Of a DNA stretch of 64,000 bases, positions 1 to 8,542 are shown piece by piece. The stretch lies in NCBI RefSeq assembly GCF_001693435.1, contig NZ_CM004509.1, forward strand, positions 2,418,001 through 2,482,000, read 5' to 3'. Source of the stretch: Gilliamella sp. wkB7 (GTDB lineage: Bacteria > Pseudomonadota > Gammaproteobacteria > Enterobacterales > Orbaceae). Made by a program: the position numbers and the translations under genes. The notes beneath the pieces were generated by a model. The model worked only from the letters and a program-made list of their open reading frames with translations, searched no databases and was not told the origin of the DNA. The stretch's first letter is position 1. Every line of letters starts with the position of its first letter.

Positions 1-7
1 TAAATAG

Positions 8-676
8 ATGGAAACATTCATCACTCTTTATCATGCTTTTATTAACATGGATATTGCAACACTATCAAATCCGAATGTGCTTTGGACGCTTTATGGTATG
101 TTATTTGTCGTCATTCTATTAGAAAATGGCGTATTGCCAGCAGCATTTTTACCTGGTGATAGTTTATTATTCTTAACTGGTGTTTTGATTAGTCTTGATG
201 TTTTTCATTTTGGTTTAATAAATGTTATTTTAATTGCTGGGGCAGCTTTAGGTACTTGGTTGGGTTATGCACAAGGTCTTTGGTTGGGTAACACTAAGCT
301 AGTAAGGGGGTGGATGGAACATGTGCCTGAAAAATATCATAAAAAATCAGAGGTATTATTCCATAAATATGGATTACAAGCTCTATTTATTGGACGATTT
401 ATTGCTTTTGTACGAACGTTATTACCGATGATGGCGGGATTATCAGGCTTGCATAGTCGAAAATTTCATATTTATAACTGGATCAGTGCGACATTATGGA
501 TTTTCTTAATTGTGACATTAGGTTATTTATTTGGTTTATCACCAGTTTTTAATAAATATGAAAAACAAATTATGTCTCTTCTTATGTTGATTCCTGTTTT
601 TTTATTAGTACTAGGATTAATTTTCTCACTATGGCTTGCATTTAAACGTTGGTTAGCAAAGAAGAAGCAATCTTAA
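8..676 (+). CDS. yqjA: DedA-family inner-membrane protein, YqjA/YghB type
   Basis: 222 residues, close in length and sequence to E. coli YqjA (220) and YghB (219), polytopic DedA proteins needed for proton-motive-force homeostasis and cell division and linked to lipid transport. The polar residues known to be essential in YqjA are in register: Glu39, Asp51 (FLPGDSLL), Arg130 and Arg136 (GRFIAFVRTLLP). Several hydrophobic segments and a basic C-terminal tail fit the fold. Only 7 bases precede the ATG, so its promoter is outside the window. YqjA and YghB are too alike to separate by eye; the family call is firm, the exact symbol less so. Confidence 0.85.
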   Translation: METFITLYHAFINMDIATLSNPNVLWTLYGMLFVVILLENGVLPAAFLPGDSLLFLTGVLISLDVFHFGLINVILIAGAALGTWLGYAQGLWLGNTKLVRGWMEHVPEKYHKKSEVLFHKYGLQALFIGRFIAFVRTLLPMMAGLSGLHSRKFHIYNWISATLWIFLIVTLGYLFGLSPVFNKYEKQIMSLLMLIPVFLLVLGLIFSLWLAFKRWLAKKKQS

Positions 677-710
677 AATTTAATATTGAAGATAAATTTA
701 TAGAGAAGAG

Positions 711-1100
711 GGTGAAATTAACCGATAAGCCGGGTTCTGTCGTGGACAATCATTCCTCTAGGCTAATACTCACGTATTAGCTCAAGCAGTCTACCCGGAT
801 TCAACGCGGGCCGCGCCAATGAATCCCTATTTGACCTTGCTCCGAGTGGAGTTTACCGTGCCACAACTGTTACCAGTTGCGCGGTGCGCTCTTACCACAC
901 CCTTTCACCCTTACCTGTACTTATAAATAAGCCATCGGCGGTATACTTTCTGTTGCACTAGTCGTGAATGTATGCTCACGCCAACATTCCCCAGGCGTTA
1001 CCTGGCACTCTGCCCTATGGAGCCCGGACTTTCCTCCCCTCTGTTTGTCTCCTTTTTACAAAGGACTACAACAAAGCAGCGATTGTCTGGTTAATTTCGC
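711..1100 (-). ncRNA. rnpB: RNase P RNA (class A)
   Basis: Catalytic RNA of RNase P, which matures tRNA 5' ends. On the minus strand the sequence matches E. coli M1 RNA throughout: the conserved GAGGAAAGTCCGGGC block near the 5' end, the ACAGAA and AAGCCGG region near the 3' end, and the GGTAAGGGTGAAAGGGTG core. The ends were set from the terminal P1 helix: GAAATTAACC near 1098-1089 pairs with GGTTAATTTC near 722-713. The exact 5' and 3' nucleotides may be off by a few bases. Confidence 0.97.
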
Positions 1101-1105
1101 CAATG

Positions 1106-1133
1106 AGTATATCTTAATGTATGATTTTGTCCA
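1106..1133 (-). promoter_or_regulatory. Sigma-70 promoter of rnpB
   Basis: Minus strand: TGGACA (1133-1128), 16-base spacer, TATACT (1111-1106), ending about 5 bases upstream of the mature RNA 5' end. Five of six matches at each hexamer fit a strong constitutive promoter for a stable RNA. Confidence 0.75.
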
Positions 1134-1250
1134 GTAATGTCTGTTTTTAAATAGGCAGGTGGGTAAAGTATATACTTTTTTAAACTGATATTGCCAGAAA
1201 AGATAGGATCATATTAAGTGAAGCCTTAATCATTAAACTTGCTTACTCTA

Positions 1251-1275
1251 ATAGCACATTATAACAATGTGCTAT
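1251..1275. terminator. Inverted repeat, possible terminator of the lipoprotein gene
   Basis: ATAGCACATT (1251-1260) and AATGTGCTAT (1266-1275) form a perfect 10-bp stem with a 5-base loop. Outer arms AAACTTGCTTACT and AGTAAGTTT can extend it. It lies just past the minus-strand lipoprotein stop. No clear T-tract follows on either strand, so intrinsic termination is uncertain. Confidence 0.4.
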
Positions 1276-1299
1276 CGTTATTAAATAAAGTAAGTTTAA

Positions 1300-1662
1300 C
1301 TACCACCTTTTTTGTTCATGATTTTCATCATAATTATACCAAGTTACAACACCTTTCGAAATGATAACTTCCAGTGTACCACTGATAGTATTAGATTGGG
1401 TCTCACCAATAATTAAATGGCTGGTTGAACTCTTTCTAATATATTTGTATGTCCATTGTACTTCATCAGAATTAATCACTTTCTTACTTACTGGCTCACC
1501 AAATAATGATATTATTTGTGATTCAGTTGTTGAACCTTCAACTATACTACTAACTTTGTCTTTACTTAGTGGTGTACCTTGTTCAATAAAATTATTTTGT
1601 GAACAACTCGATAATATTATTATTGAGAATAAAGCGATAAAGAACTTATTAACATTTTTCAT
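1300..1662 (-). CDS. Small SmpA/BamE-like (OmlA) lipoprotein
   Basis: 120 residues. The N-terminus is a lipoprotein signal with lipobox LSSC (Cys20), so the mature protein should be lipid-anchored. The rest has the SmpA/OmlA pattern: a segment VEGSTTESQIISLFGEP (helix, then the G-x-P turn), followed by a strand-rich half with VQWTYKY. This fold occurs in BamE and in many stand-alone lipoproteins. It is not convincingly BamE itself: the flanking genes differ and the lineage should have a bamE elsewhere. Monocistronic. Confidence 0.6.
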   Translation of the reverse strand: MKNVNKFFIALFSIIILSSCSQNNFIEQGTPLSKDKVSSIVEGSTTESQIISLFGEPVSKKVINSDEVQWTYKYIRKSSTSHLIIGETQSNTISGTLEVIISKGVVTWYNYDENHEQKRW

Positions 1663-1802
1663 TATATTGTAGCCTGATAATTAATATTATTTCTCCATGA
1701 ATATGAATGATAGCATATGTTTAGTAACGTTCAAGATCAACTAAAATTTAATCTATAATGAATATAGAAAATATTTTATTTCTATATGTTTCTATAGTTT
1801 CA

Positions 1803-2123
1803 TCATTCTTTATTAATTTTTTTTCGTTTACTTGTTGATTTTCGCTTTTTCTTCTTCTTTGTGGTGGATGTAAGTCGTAATACGCGTTTTATCGGTTCGT
1901 TGGTGATTGAATCAATATAACGGCTTGGCCAAATTTCATAAGGCTCCACATCTAGTGCTTGGGCAATAATAAACTCTCCTTTCGTCCAAGGTCGAGCTAA
2001 AGCATTACTAAGCGTTGATGAACTTAGACCTGATTGTCGAGATAGATTTGCAAGAGTTGTACCCTTCTTTTTTAGTGCGGCAATAATGTCTGCAGGATGC
2101 CAATCACTAGAATTTATTTTCAT
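1803..2123 (-). CDS. sfsB: Ner/Nlp-type winged-helix DNA-binding protein (SfsB-like)
   Basis: 106 residues. The first ~85 align closely with E. coli SfsB/Nlp and the Ner repressors of Mu-like phages: SDWHPADIIAALKKKGTT, a helix-turn-helix with SGLSSSTLSNAL, and RPWTKGE...WPSRY. Ner shuts down early transcription in Mu; Nlp was found as a regulator of maltose genes. The C-terminus is an unusual Lys/Arg/Ser-rich tail of about 20 residues that may bind nucleic acid non-specifically. It is transcribed divergently from another Mu-type protein at 2302. It may be a domesticated prophage regulator. Confidence 0.75.
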   Translation of the reverse strand: MKINSSDWHPADIIAALKKKGTTLANLSRQSGLSSSTLSNALARPWTKGEFIIAQALDVEPYEIWPSRYIDSITNEPIKRVLRLTSTTKKKKKRKSTSKRKKINKE

Positions 2124-2301
2124 TTTTTATTTCCTCTTTGTTTATAACCTTATATATCTATGTTATGCTTTGATGTTACTAAAACAAGTAAGTTTATAAT
2201 CTAACTATAGTTATTTATGATTTCTTGTTTCTTATTTATTGTATCAAAGTTTCTTTAATTTCTGTATTTTTTTCTTATTGTGTTAAAATGGGATAATAAA
2301 A

Positions 2302-2658
2302 ATGAAAGAATGGTTCTCATCAAAAGAGCTATTAAGTATTGCCGGGATGCCATCAACGATACAAGGTGTTAATCGTAAAGCAAGATCTGAAAATTGGACT
2401 GCACGTAAAAGAACGGGTGTTCGAGGAAAGGCTTTAGAATATCATATCAATAGCTTACCTCTTAGTGTCAAAAGAGTATTGTTTCTTGAAGAAGAAAGTG
2501 CTACTTATGTTGTTCCGCCAATTGACCCATTACAAATATGGATGACAGCATTTGAACAGTTATCTGTTGAAGAAAAATCAATTGTTATATCATGGTTGAT
2601 GCGAAATGGTATTAAAGATTTTATAAGTTTTATCAATAAACATAAAAAAGATAGTTAG
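2302..2658 (+). CDS. Mu DNA-binding-domain protein (MuA/c-repressor N-terminal type)
   Basis: 118 residues. WFSSKELLSIAGMPSTIQGVNRKA followed by WTARKRTGVRGKALEYHINSLP is the winged-helix 'Mu DNA-binding' domain found at the N-terminus of Mu transposase and Mu c repressor. The transposase catalytic domain is absent: only a short C-terminal extension (LSVEEKSIVISWLMRNG) follows, so this is a regulator or stand-alone binding domain, not an active transposase. It is divergent from the Ner-like gene (178 bp apart) and ends 69 bp before proQ. Function unknown. Confidence 0.7.
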   Translation: MKEWFSSKELLSIAGMPSTIQGVNRKARSENWTARKRTGVRGKALEYHINSLPLSVKRVLFLEEESATYVVPPIDPLQIWMTAFEQLSVEEKSIVISWLMRNGIKDFISFINKHKKDS

Positions 2659-2727
2659 TGTTATTGCGCAAGCTGCGATATACTTTAACGCTAGTAAAAA
2701 ATCAATTTAGTTGCTATGGAATAAACA

Positions 2728-3276
2728 ATGGAAAGTCAGTTTCAATTAACAAATAGTAAAGATATTATTGCATATTTAGCTCAACAATTTCCAAATTGTT
2801 TTACTCTCGAAGGTGAAGCGAAACCTCTAAAAATTGGAATTTTTCAGGATATCCTTTCACGCTTGGATAGTGAAGCACTAAGCAAAACAAAACTTCGCGT
2901 TGCTTTACGCGGTTATACCATGAGTTGGCGTTATTTATACAGCATTAAAGAAGGAGCTCATCGTATTGATTTAGATGGAAATCCAGATGAGATTATAAGC
3001 AAAGAACAAATGGAATATGCCCAACAACAGCTAAAAGAAAGTAAGCAGAAAGCAAAAGAGCGTTTAAAAGAACGGACACAAAAAGAAAAACGTAAAAATC
3101 CACGCCCGCCTGTGAAAAAAGCTAAGGCTTTAAAAGTGGGTGACTATGTTAAAGTAATATTAGGCAATAAACCGTTAAAAGTACAAATTATTAATATTGA
3201 AAAAGAGCATATCAAAGTAAATGTTGGCTCTGGAATGGAATTAACTGTTAAACCTGAGCATATTATTACTAAATAG
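2728..3276 (+). CDS. proQ: RNA chaperone ProQ
   Basis: Global RNA-binding protein that stabilises sRNAs and mRNA 3' ends. The N-terminal FinO/ProQ domain (about residues 8-115) includes the LRVALRGYTMSWRYLYSIKEGAHRIDLDG block. A basic Lys/Glu linker (about 95-130) and a C-terminal Tudor/SH3-like domain (VGDYVKVILG...MELTVKPEHI) follow. At 182 residues it is shorter than E. coli ProQ (232) because the linker is compressed. It lies 9 bp upstream of prc, the same order as in E. coli, so the two are probably cotranscribed. Confidence 0.93.
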   Translation: MESQFQLTNSKDIIAYLAQQFPNCFTLEGEAKPLKIGIFQDILSRLDSEALSKTKLRVALRGYTMSWRYLYSIKEGAHRIDLDGNPDEIISKEQMEYAQQQLKESKQKAKERLKERTQKEKRKNPRPPVKKAKALKVGDYVKVILGNKPLKVQIINIEKEHIKVNVGSGMELTVKPEHIITK

Positions 3277-3285
3277 AGAATTTGA

Positions 3286-5361
3286 ATGAATAAATTACTC
3301 AAAGGTACCATTAAATTAAGTCTTGCATTATGTATTGTAAGTCTGAGTGTCCAGGCTAAACAATCTGCCACCGAACCATTACCAGTACTTAAACAAGATG
3401 ATGTACATCAAGTTGTTGCTAAGCGAGTAACGAATTTTTTTACTCAAGCGCATTATCGTAACTTTGCACTAGACGGTGTATTTTCAGCTAAAATTTTTGA
3501 TCGCTATTTTAAAATGCTAGATGGTAGTAAAGCGATATTTATTCAAAGTGATGTCGATACTTTCCGCAATCGGCAAGAGTTATTAGGTCAAGAATTATTC
3601 GATGGTAATTTAAAAACTGCTTACGATATCTATAATCTTGCAATGCATAAACGTTATGAGCGTTATAAGTATGCACTTAAAATTTTACAATCCCCAATGG
3701 ATTTTTCTACCGACGATGAAATTGATTTTAATCGTGAAGATATATCTTGGCCAACCACTGAAAAAGAGCTCGACTCTTATTGGGATAAACGCGTTAAATA
3801 TGACGAACTTAGCTTATCTTTATCTGGCAAAGATGAAAATCAAATTCGAGAAACGTTAACTAAACGTTATAATCGAGTTTTAAAAACCATTGAACAATCA
3901 AATAATGAAGATGCTTTTCAAGTATTCATGAATGCATTTGCGCGAGAAATTGATCCCCATACCAGTTATTTAGCACCACGCAAAAAACGTGATTTTGATT
4001 CTGAAATGAGTTTATCTTTTGAAGGTATCGGTGCAACGCTTAGCCAACAAGATGATTATACAGTAATCATGTCTTTTGTTACTGGCGGTCCAGCTGAGAA
4101 GAGTAAATTGATTGCCGTAGGTGATAAAATCATTGGTGTTGGGCAAAGTAATTCTCCAATAGAAGACGTAATTGGTTGGCGTTTAGATGATATCGTTGAC
4201 AAAATTCGTGGTCCTAAAGGAACAGTCGTTAAACTCGAAATATTGCCCGCGGGTAATAACAGCAAACCAAAAGTTATTGAACTTACTCGAGATAAGATTC
4301 ATTTTGAAGATCGTGAAGCAAAATTAAATATTGTAGATAATCAAAGAGGAAAAGTTGGTGTTATTGATATACCAAGTTTTTATATGGGTTTAACCGACAA
4401 AGTTGAATCGCTTTTATTGGAAGCCAATAAAGCTAAGTTACAAGGTTTGGTTATCGATTTACGCAATAATGGTGGAGGTTCTTTAGCTGAAGTTATCTCT
4501 TTGACTGGGCTTTTTATTGATTATGGACCAGTAGTTCAAGTTCGCGATAATCTTCAAAAAGTTATTGTTTATGATGATAAAAATAAAGGCATTGAATATA
4601 CAGGCCCGATTGTTGTAATGGTTAACCGTTATAGTGCTTCTGCTTCTGAGATATTTGCCGCGGCATTACAAGATTATGGCAGAGCTGTAATAGTTGGTGA
4701 AACAACTTATGGTAAAGGGACGGTGCAAACCTCTCGAAATATTGCTTATCAAACTGATGCTAGACTTCATCCTAATTGGCCAGAGCTTGGTGGTGTTCAG
4801 TATACCGTGCAAAAATTTTATCGTATCAATGGCGGTAGTACACAACTTAAAGGTGTCGAGCCTGATATTGAAATGAGTAAAACTAAATATGATGATGAAA
4901 CTGGTGAACGTTTCTTAGATAACGCTATGCCATGGGATAAAATTCCATCATCTGAATATTTAACTCTAACTAATATAAAAACAATATTGCCTTATTTGAA
5001 GTCCGAACATTTAGCACGAATTTCAAATAATCCAGAGTTTATCTATATTGATCAAGATATTAAAGAGCTTAATGATAAAAAAGATCGTCGATATATTGTG
5101 TCTCTCAATAAAAAGAATCGTGAAACAGAACAAAAAAGTTATGAGGATCGCGATTTAAAAAGAATGAATGAACGTTTAGCTCGAGAAGGCAAACCTCCTA
5201 TTACTAAATTAGAAGATTTACCTAAAGATTATAAGCAACCTGATGCTTATCTAAACGAATCAGTTGAAATATTGTTGGATTTGATATCTAAATACCCAAA
5301 TATTGACGATAAAAAATCAACTCAAGAGATTATTTCACTTAGATCACCTATTAAAAACTAG
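3286..5361 (+). CDS. prc: Carboxy-terminal processing (tail-specific) protease Prc
   Basis: Periplasmic S41 serine protease that degrades or trims proteins from their C-termini, including MepS when recruited by NlpI. 691 residues (E. coli 682). A signal peptide ends at about residue 24. A PDZ domain lies around 245-325 and the S41 core around 350-520. The catalytic Ser452 (SASASEIF) and Lys477 (YGKGTV) fall at the same positions as in the E. coli precursor. C-terminal helical domain intact. Its adaptor NlpI is also in this window (13140). Confidence 0.97.
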   Translation: MNKLLKGTIKLSLALCIVSLSVQAKQSATEPLPVLKQDDVHQVVAKRVTNFFTQAHYRNFALDGVFSAKIFDRYFKMLDGSKAIFIQSDVDTFRNRQELLGQELFDGNLKTAYDIYNLAMHKRYERYKYALKILQSPMDFSTDDEIDFNREDISWPTTEKELDSYWDKRVKYDELSLSLSGKDENQIRETLTKRYNRVLKTIEQSNNEDAFQVFMNAFAREIDPHTSYLAPRKKRDFDSEMSLSFEGIGATLSQQDDYTVIMSFVTGGPAEKSKLIAVGDKIIGVGQSNSPIEDVIGWRLDDIVDKIRGPKGTVVKLEILPAGNNSKPKVIELTRDKIHFEDREAKLNIVDNQRGKVGVIDIPSFYMGLTDKVESLLLEANKAKLQGLVIDLRNNGGGSLAEVISLTGLFIDYGPVVQVRDNLQKVIVYDDKNKGIEYTGPIVVMVNRYSASASEIFAAALQDYGRAVIVGETTYGKGTVQTSRNIAYQTDARLHPNWPELGGVQYTVQKFYRINGGSTQLKGVEPDIEMSKTKYDDETGERFLDNAMPWDKIPSSEYLTLTNIKTILPYLKSEHLARISNNPEFIYIDQDIKELNDKKDRRYIVSLNKKNRETEQKSYEDRDLKRMNERLAREGKPPITKLEDLPKDYKQPDAYLNESVEILLDLISKYPNIDDKKSTQEIISLRSPIKN

Positions 5362-5396
5362 GTTAATAAATATTAAAACGATTGGAGATAATAAAC

Positions 5397-5486
5397 ATGT
5401 GTACAGATTTGAAATACGCTTTAATGACGACAACTGCAATTGTATCGGTTTTGATTGTGTTTGGCGCCATTGTTTGCATGAATTAA
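5397..5486 (+). CDS. ynhF: YnhF-family small membrane protein (29 aa)
   Basis: A 29-codon ORF, MCTDLKYALMTTTAIVSVLI followed by VFGAIVCMN. It matches E. coli YnhF in length, in the start M-x-TDLK, and in its single transmembrane segment. A Shine-Dalgarno GGAG lies 11 bases before the ATG (attGGAGataataaac). YnhF is a stress-detected inner-membrane small protein of unknown function. It is placed between prc and tRNA-Ser as a stand-alone gene. Confidence 0.82.
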   Translation: MCTDLKYALMTTTAIVSVLIVFGAIVCMN

Positions 5487-5524
5487 AAAAGCTTGATTAA
5501 TTCGCTTGGGATTATTATAGTATG

Positions 5525-5549
5525 CAACCTGCTCTTCTAAAGCAGGTTG
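5525..5549. terminator. Hairpin between ynhF and tRNA-Ser
   Basis: CAACCTGCT (5525-5533) and AGCAGGTTG (5541-5549) form a perfect 9-bp stem with a 7-base loop. It sits 38 bases after the ynhF stop and 10 bases before the tRNA. There is no T-tract, so it may be a weak terminator or an mRNA-stabilising end for ynhF. Confidence 0.45.
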
Positions 5550-5558
5550 TAAATAGAT

Positions 5559-5646
5559 GGTGAGGTGTCCGAGTGGTTGAAGGAGCACGCCTGGAAAGTG
5601 TGTATACGGCAACGTATCAAGGGTTCGAATCCCTTCCTCACCGCCA
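5559..5646 (+). tRNA. serW: tRNA-Ser(GGA)
   Basis: 88-nt class II tRNA, nearly identical to E. coli tRNA-Ser GGA. Acceptor GGTGAGG pairs with CCTCACC, the anticodon loop is CTGGAAA (anticodon GGA, codons UCC/UCU), there is a long variable arm, the T-loop is GGTTCGAATCC and the CCA end is encoded. Confidence 0.97.
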
Positions 5647-5660
5647 TATTAATTTTTAGT

Positions 5661-5716
5661 TATTGGAAGTGAAAAGCCTTTTGGTTCAATGTGATTGTTA
5701 TTAGTCACTTTCAATA
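5661..5716. repeat. Inverted repeat upstream of prmB
   Basis: TATTGGAAGTGA (5661-5672) pairs with TCACTTTCAATA (5705-5716), a 12-bp stem with one G-U pair, enclosing a 32-base loop. It starts 15 bases past the tRNA-Ser CCA and could end that transcript, but no T-tract follows. Confidence 0.35.
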
Positions 5717-5744
5717 TTAATTTAGTGCATTTCCTCATTATAAT
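5717..5744 (+). promoter_or_regulatory. Putative prmB-aroC-yfcA promoter
   Basis: A perfect -10 hexamer TATAAT (5739-5744), 54 bases before the prmB ATG, preceded at 16 bases by a weak TTAATT. The poor -35 keeps confidence low. Confidence 0.4.
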
Positions 5745-5797
5745 GTGATCGGAAGTGACGAGTAATACCTTCCCTCTCCTTAATCATTGGAGCCATT

Positions 5798-6691
5798 ATG
5801 GAAAATTTACGCACGGTTCAGGATTTTATACGCTGGACATCATCACAACTTAGTCTATCAGATGTTTTCTTAGGTCACGGAACAGATAATCCTATCGATG
5901 AAGCTAAACAACTTATCTTAGCCACTTTGGGTTTATCATTGTTTATTCCTACCGAATTTTATTCTGCAAATCTTACTAATGACGAAAAACAAGAGCTTTA
6001 CGATATTATCCAAAAACGGATTAGTGATCGAGTGCCAACACCATATTTAACTAATCAAGCTTGGTTTTGTGGACACAGTTTTTACATTGATGAACGTGTA
6101 TTGATTCCACGTTCTCCGATTGGTGAATTAATTGATAATCGTTTCCAATCTTTATTAACACACTCACCCAAACAGATTTTAGATCTTTGTACAGGTAGCG
6201 GCTGTATTGGTATTGCTTGTGCTTATGCTTTTCCTGATGCACAAGTTGACATCACTGATATTTCATTAGAAGCGTTGGATGTAGCACAACAAAATATTGA
6301 CTTGCACGAAATGAATTTTCGAGTTACACCAATGCTATCTGATTTATTCAATGATATTCCAGCAAAACAATATGATCTTATTGTTACTAATCCTCCTTAT
6401 GTTGATAATGAAGATATGGACGATTTGCCTGATGAATTTTCCTATGAACCTAAATTAGCACTTGAAGCTGGATTTGATGGTTTAGACATCGTTAAACGAA
6501 TTTTAAGTGATGCAATTAATTATCTATCACCACAAGGAATATTAGTTTGTGAAGTAGGAAATAGCTGGGTTAGCTTACAAGAGCAATATCCCCAAGTTCC
6601 TTTTAATTGGTTGGAGTTTGAACGTGGCGGATTAGGTGTTTTTTCTATCACGCGTGAAGAATTAATTCAATATCATTACTGTTTTAAATAA
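5798..6691 (+). CDS. prmB: Ribosomal protein L3 N5-glutamine methyltransferase PrmB
   Basis: SAM-dependent methyltransferase that methylates a glutamine of ribosomal protein L3. 297 residues (E. coli 310). The HemK/PrmB features are present: an N-terminal helical domain, SAM-binding motif [15 protein letters not shown], and the substrate-glutamine motif NPPY at residues 198-201. PrmB is favoured over PrmC because aroC follows and because of the N-terminal FIRWTSSQ segment. It is 28 bp upstream of aroC, as in enteric genomes. Confidence 0.93.
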   Translation: MENLRTVQDFIRWTSSQLSLSDVFLGHGTDNPIDEAKQLILATLGLSLFIPTEFYSANLTNDEKQELYDIIQKRISDRVPTPYLTNQAWFCGHSFYIDERVLIPRSPIGELIDNRFQSLLTHSPKQILDLCTGSGCIGIACAYAFPDAQVDITDISLEALDVAQQNIDLHEMNFRVTPMLSDLFNDIPAKQYDLIVTNPPYVDNEDMDDLPDEFSYEPKLALEAGFDGLDIVKRILSDAINYLSPQGILVCEVGNSWVSLQEQYPQVPFNWLEFERGGLGVFSITREELIQYHYCFK

Positions 6692-6719
6692 GCTGTTTTT
6701 AATATACGGAAAAATTATT

Positions 6720-7793
6720 ATGGCTGGAAACTCAATTGGAAAATTATTCAAAGTTACAACATTTGGAGAGTCACATGGCATTGCTCTAGGTTGTGTTGTT
6801 GATGGCGTTCCGCCGGGTCTTGCTTTGACTGAATCAGATATGCAATATGATCTTGATCGTCGCCGTCCTGGTTCATCGCGTTATACCACTCAAAGGCGTG
6901 AAGCTGACCAAGTAAAAATCTTATCAGGCGTTTTTGATGGAGTAACAACGGGAACCAGTATCGGCCTATTGATCGAAAATACCGATCAACGTTCACAAGA
7001 CTACAGCCAAATTAAGGATATTTTTAGACCGAGTCATGCTGATTACACTTATCAACATAAATATGGGATTCGTGATTACCGAGGAGGAGGGCGTTCTTCC
7101 GCGCGTGAAACTGCTATGCGAGTTGCGGCAGGTGCAATAGCAAAAAAATATTTGCATGAAAAATTAGGGATTACCATTCGTGGCTATCTAGCTCAAATGG
7201 GTGAGATAAAATGTCAATTGAAAGATTGGCAACAAGTTGAAAAAAATCCATTTTTTTGTGCAGATGAAAGTAAACTTGATGAGTTAGATCAATTATTAAG
7301 ATCATTAAAAAAAGAAGGCGATTCAATCGGTGCTAAAGTTTGTATTGTTGCTGAAAATGTACCAGTTGGTTTAGGTGAGCCTGTTTTTGATAGATTAGAT
7401 GCCGAACTAGCTCATGCACTCATGAGTATTAATGCTGTAAAAGGTGTGGAAATTGGTGATGGTTTTGATGTTATCAATAAACGTGGCAGTGAAAATCGTG
7501 ATGAAATAACACCACAAGGTTTTTTATCTAATCATGCTGGTGGTATTTTGGGTGGAATTAGCTCAGGGCAAACTATTTTAGCCAGTATTGCATTAAAACC
7601 AACGCCGAGTATTGAAATTGCTGGTCAATCAATTAATATTCATGGTGAAAGTGTTGAAGTATCAACACATGGTAGGCATGATCCATGCGTAGGTATAAGA
7701 GCCGTGCCAATTGCTGAAGCAATGGTCGCTATTGTTTTAATGGATCACTATCTTCGCTATCGCGCTCAATGTAATGATGTAAATGAATTATGA
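6720..7793 (+). CDS. aroC: Chorismate synthase
   Basis: Last step of the shikimate pathway: FMN-dependent elimination of phosphate from EPSP to give chorismate. 357 residues, full length. Signatures [23 protein letters not shown] and [15 protein letters not shown], plus the C-terminal [18 protein letters not shown], are intact. The ATG is spaced 28 bp from prmB. The last codon and stop overlap the next start (ATGA at 7790-7793), indicating translational coupling to yfcA. The mepA gene found between aroC and yfcA in E. coli is absent. Confidence 0.97.
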   Translation: MAGNSIGKLFKVTTFGESHGIALGCVVDGVPPGLALTESDMQYDLDRRRPGSSRYTTQRREADQVKILSGVFDGVTTGTSIGLLIENTDQRSQDYSQIKDIFRPSHADYTYQHKYGIRDYRGGGRSSARETAMRVAAGAIAKKYLHEKLGITIRGYLAQMGEIKCQLKDWQQVEKNPFFCADESKLDELDQLLRSLKKEGDSIGAKVCIVAENVPVGLGEPVFDRLDAELAHALMSINAVKGVEIGDGFDVINKRGSENRDEITPQGFLSNHAGGILGGISSGQTILASIALKPTPSIEIAGQSINIHGESVEVSTHGRHDPCVGIRAVPIAEAMVAIVLMDHYLRYRAQCNDVNEL

Positions 7794-8542
7794 GTTATGA
7801 ACTACTTTTATTATTATTTGCTATTGCTGCTTTAGCTGGATTTATCGATTCAATTGCTGGTGGTGGAGGATTATTAACCGTACCGGCATTATTGGCGGTT
7901 GGTTTACCACCAGCAAGTGCATTGGCCACCAACAAATTGCAAAGTTGTGGTGGTTCATTTTCTGCGAGCCTCTATTTTATACGGCAAAGGATGGTTGATT
8001 TAAATCAACAAAAATGGGCAATTGTAGCGGCTTTTGTCGGTTCAGCCATCGGTACAATATCGGTAATGCATATTCAAACCGATTTTTTGAAATTATTGCT
8101 GCCAATATTAACGATTAGTGTAGGGTTATATTTTTTATTATCCCCAACGATTGGTGAAAGTGATCGTAAAAGTCGTTTTTCTGTTCTCCAATTTGCTCTT
8201 ATTCCTGCTTTAGGTATTGGCTTTTATGATGGCTTTTTTGGACCAGGTGCCGGGTCATTTTATGCTTTAGCATATATTACATTGGCAGGATTTAATCTAA
8301 CCAAAGCTACCGCCCACACTAAAGTACTTAACTTTATCTCAAATTTAGCTGGATTACTGTTTTTTATTATGGGCGGGCAAGTGGTATGGTCGATTGGTCT
8401 TGTCATGCTGGTTGGGCAGTTTATTGGCGCAAGGTTAGGCGCTAAAATGGTTATTGCTAAAGGGCGTAAATTAATAAGACCAATGCTTATTACGGTTTCT
8501 ACTATTATGAGCATTAAACTGATTTATGAAAATTTCTTTTAA
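7790..8542 (+). CDS. yfcA: TauE/SafE-family membrane protein YfcA
   Basis: 250-residue polytopic protein with the family N-terminal [20 protein letters not shown] and the mid-protein repeat [15 protein letters not shown]. This internal duplication is typical of TauE/SafE exporters, some of which move sulfur-containing organic anions. The substrate of YfcA itself is not established. It overlaps aroC by 4 bp. The transcript probably ends in the structured region at 8607-8688. Confidence 0.88.
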   Translation: MSYELLLLLFAIAALAGFIDSIAGGGGLLTVPALLAVGLPPASALATNKLQSCGGSFSASLYFIRQRMVDLNQQKWAIVAAFVGSAIGTISVMHIQTDFLKLLLPILTISVGLYFLLSPTIGESDRKSRFSVLQFALIPALGIGFYDGFFGPGAGSFYALAYITLAGFNLTKATAHTKVLNFISNLAGLLFFIMGGQVVWSIGLVMLVGQFIGARLGAKMVIAKGRKLIRPMLITVSTIMSIKLIYENFF

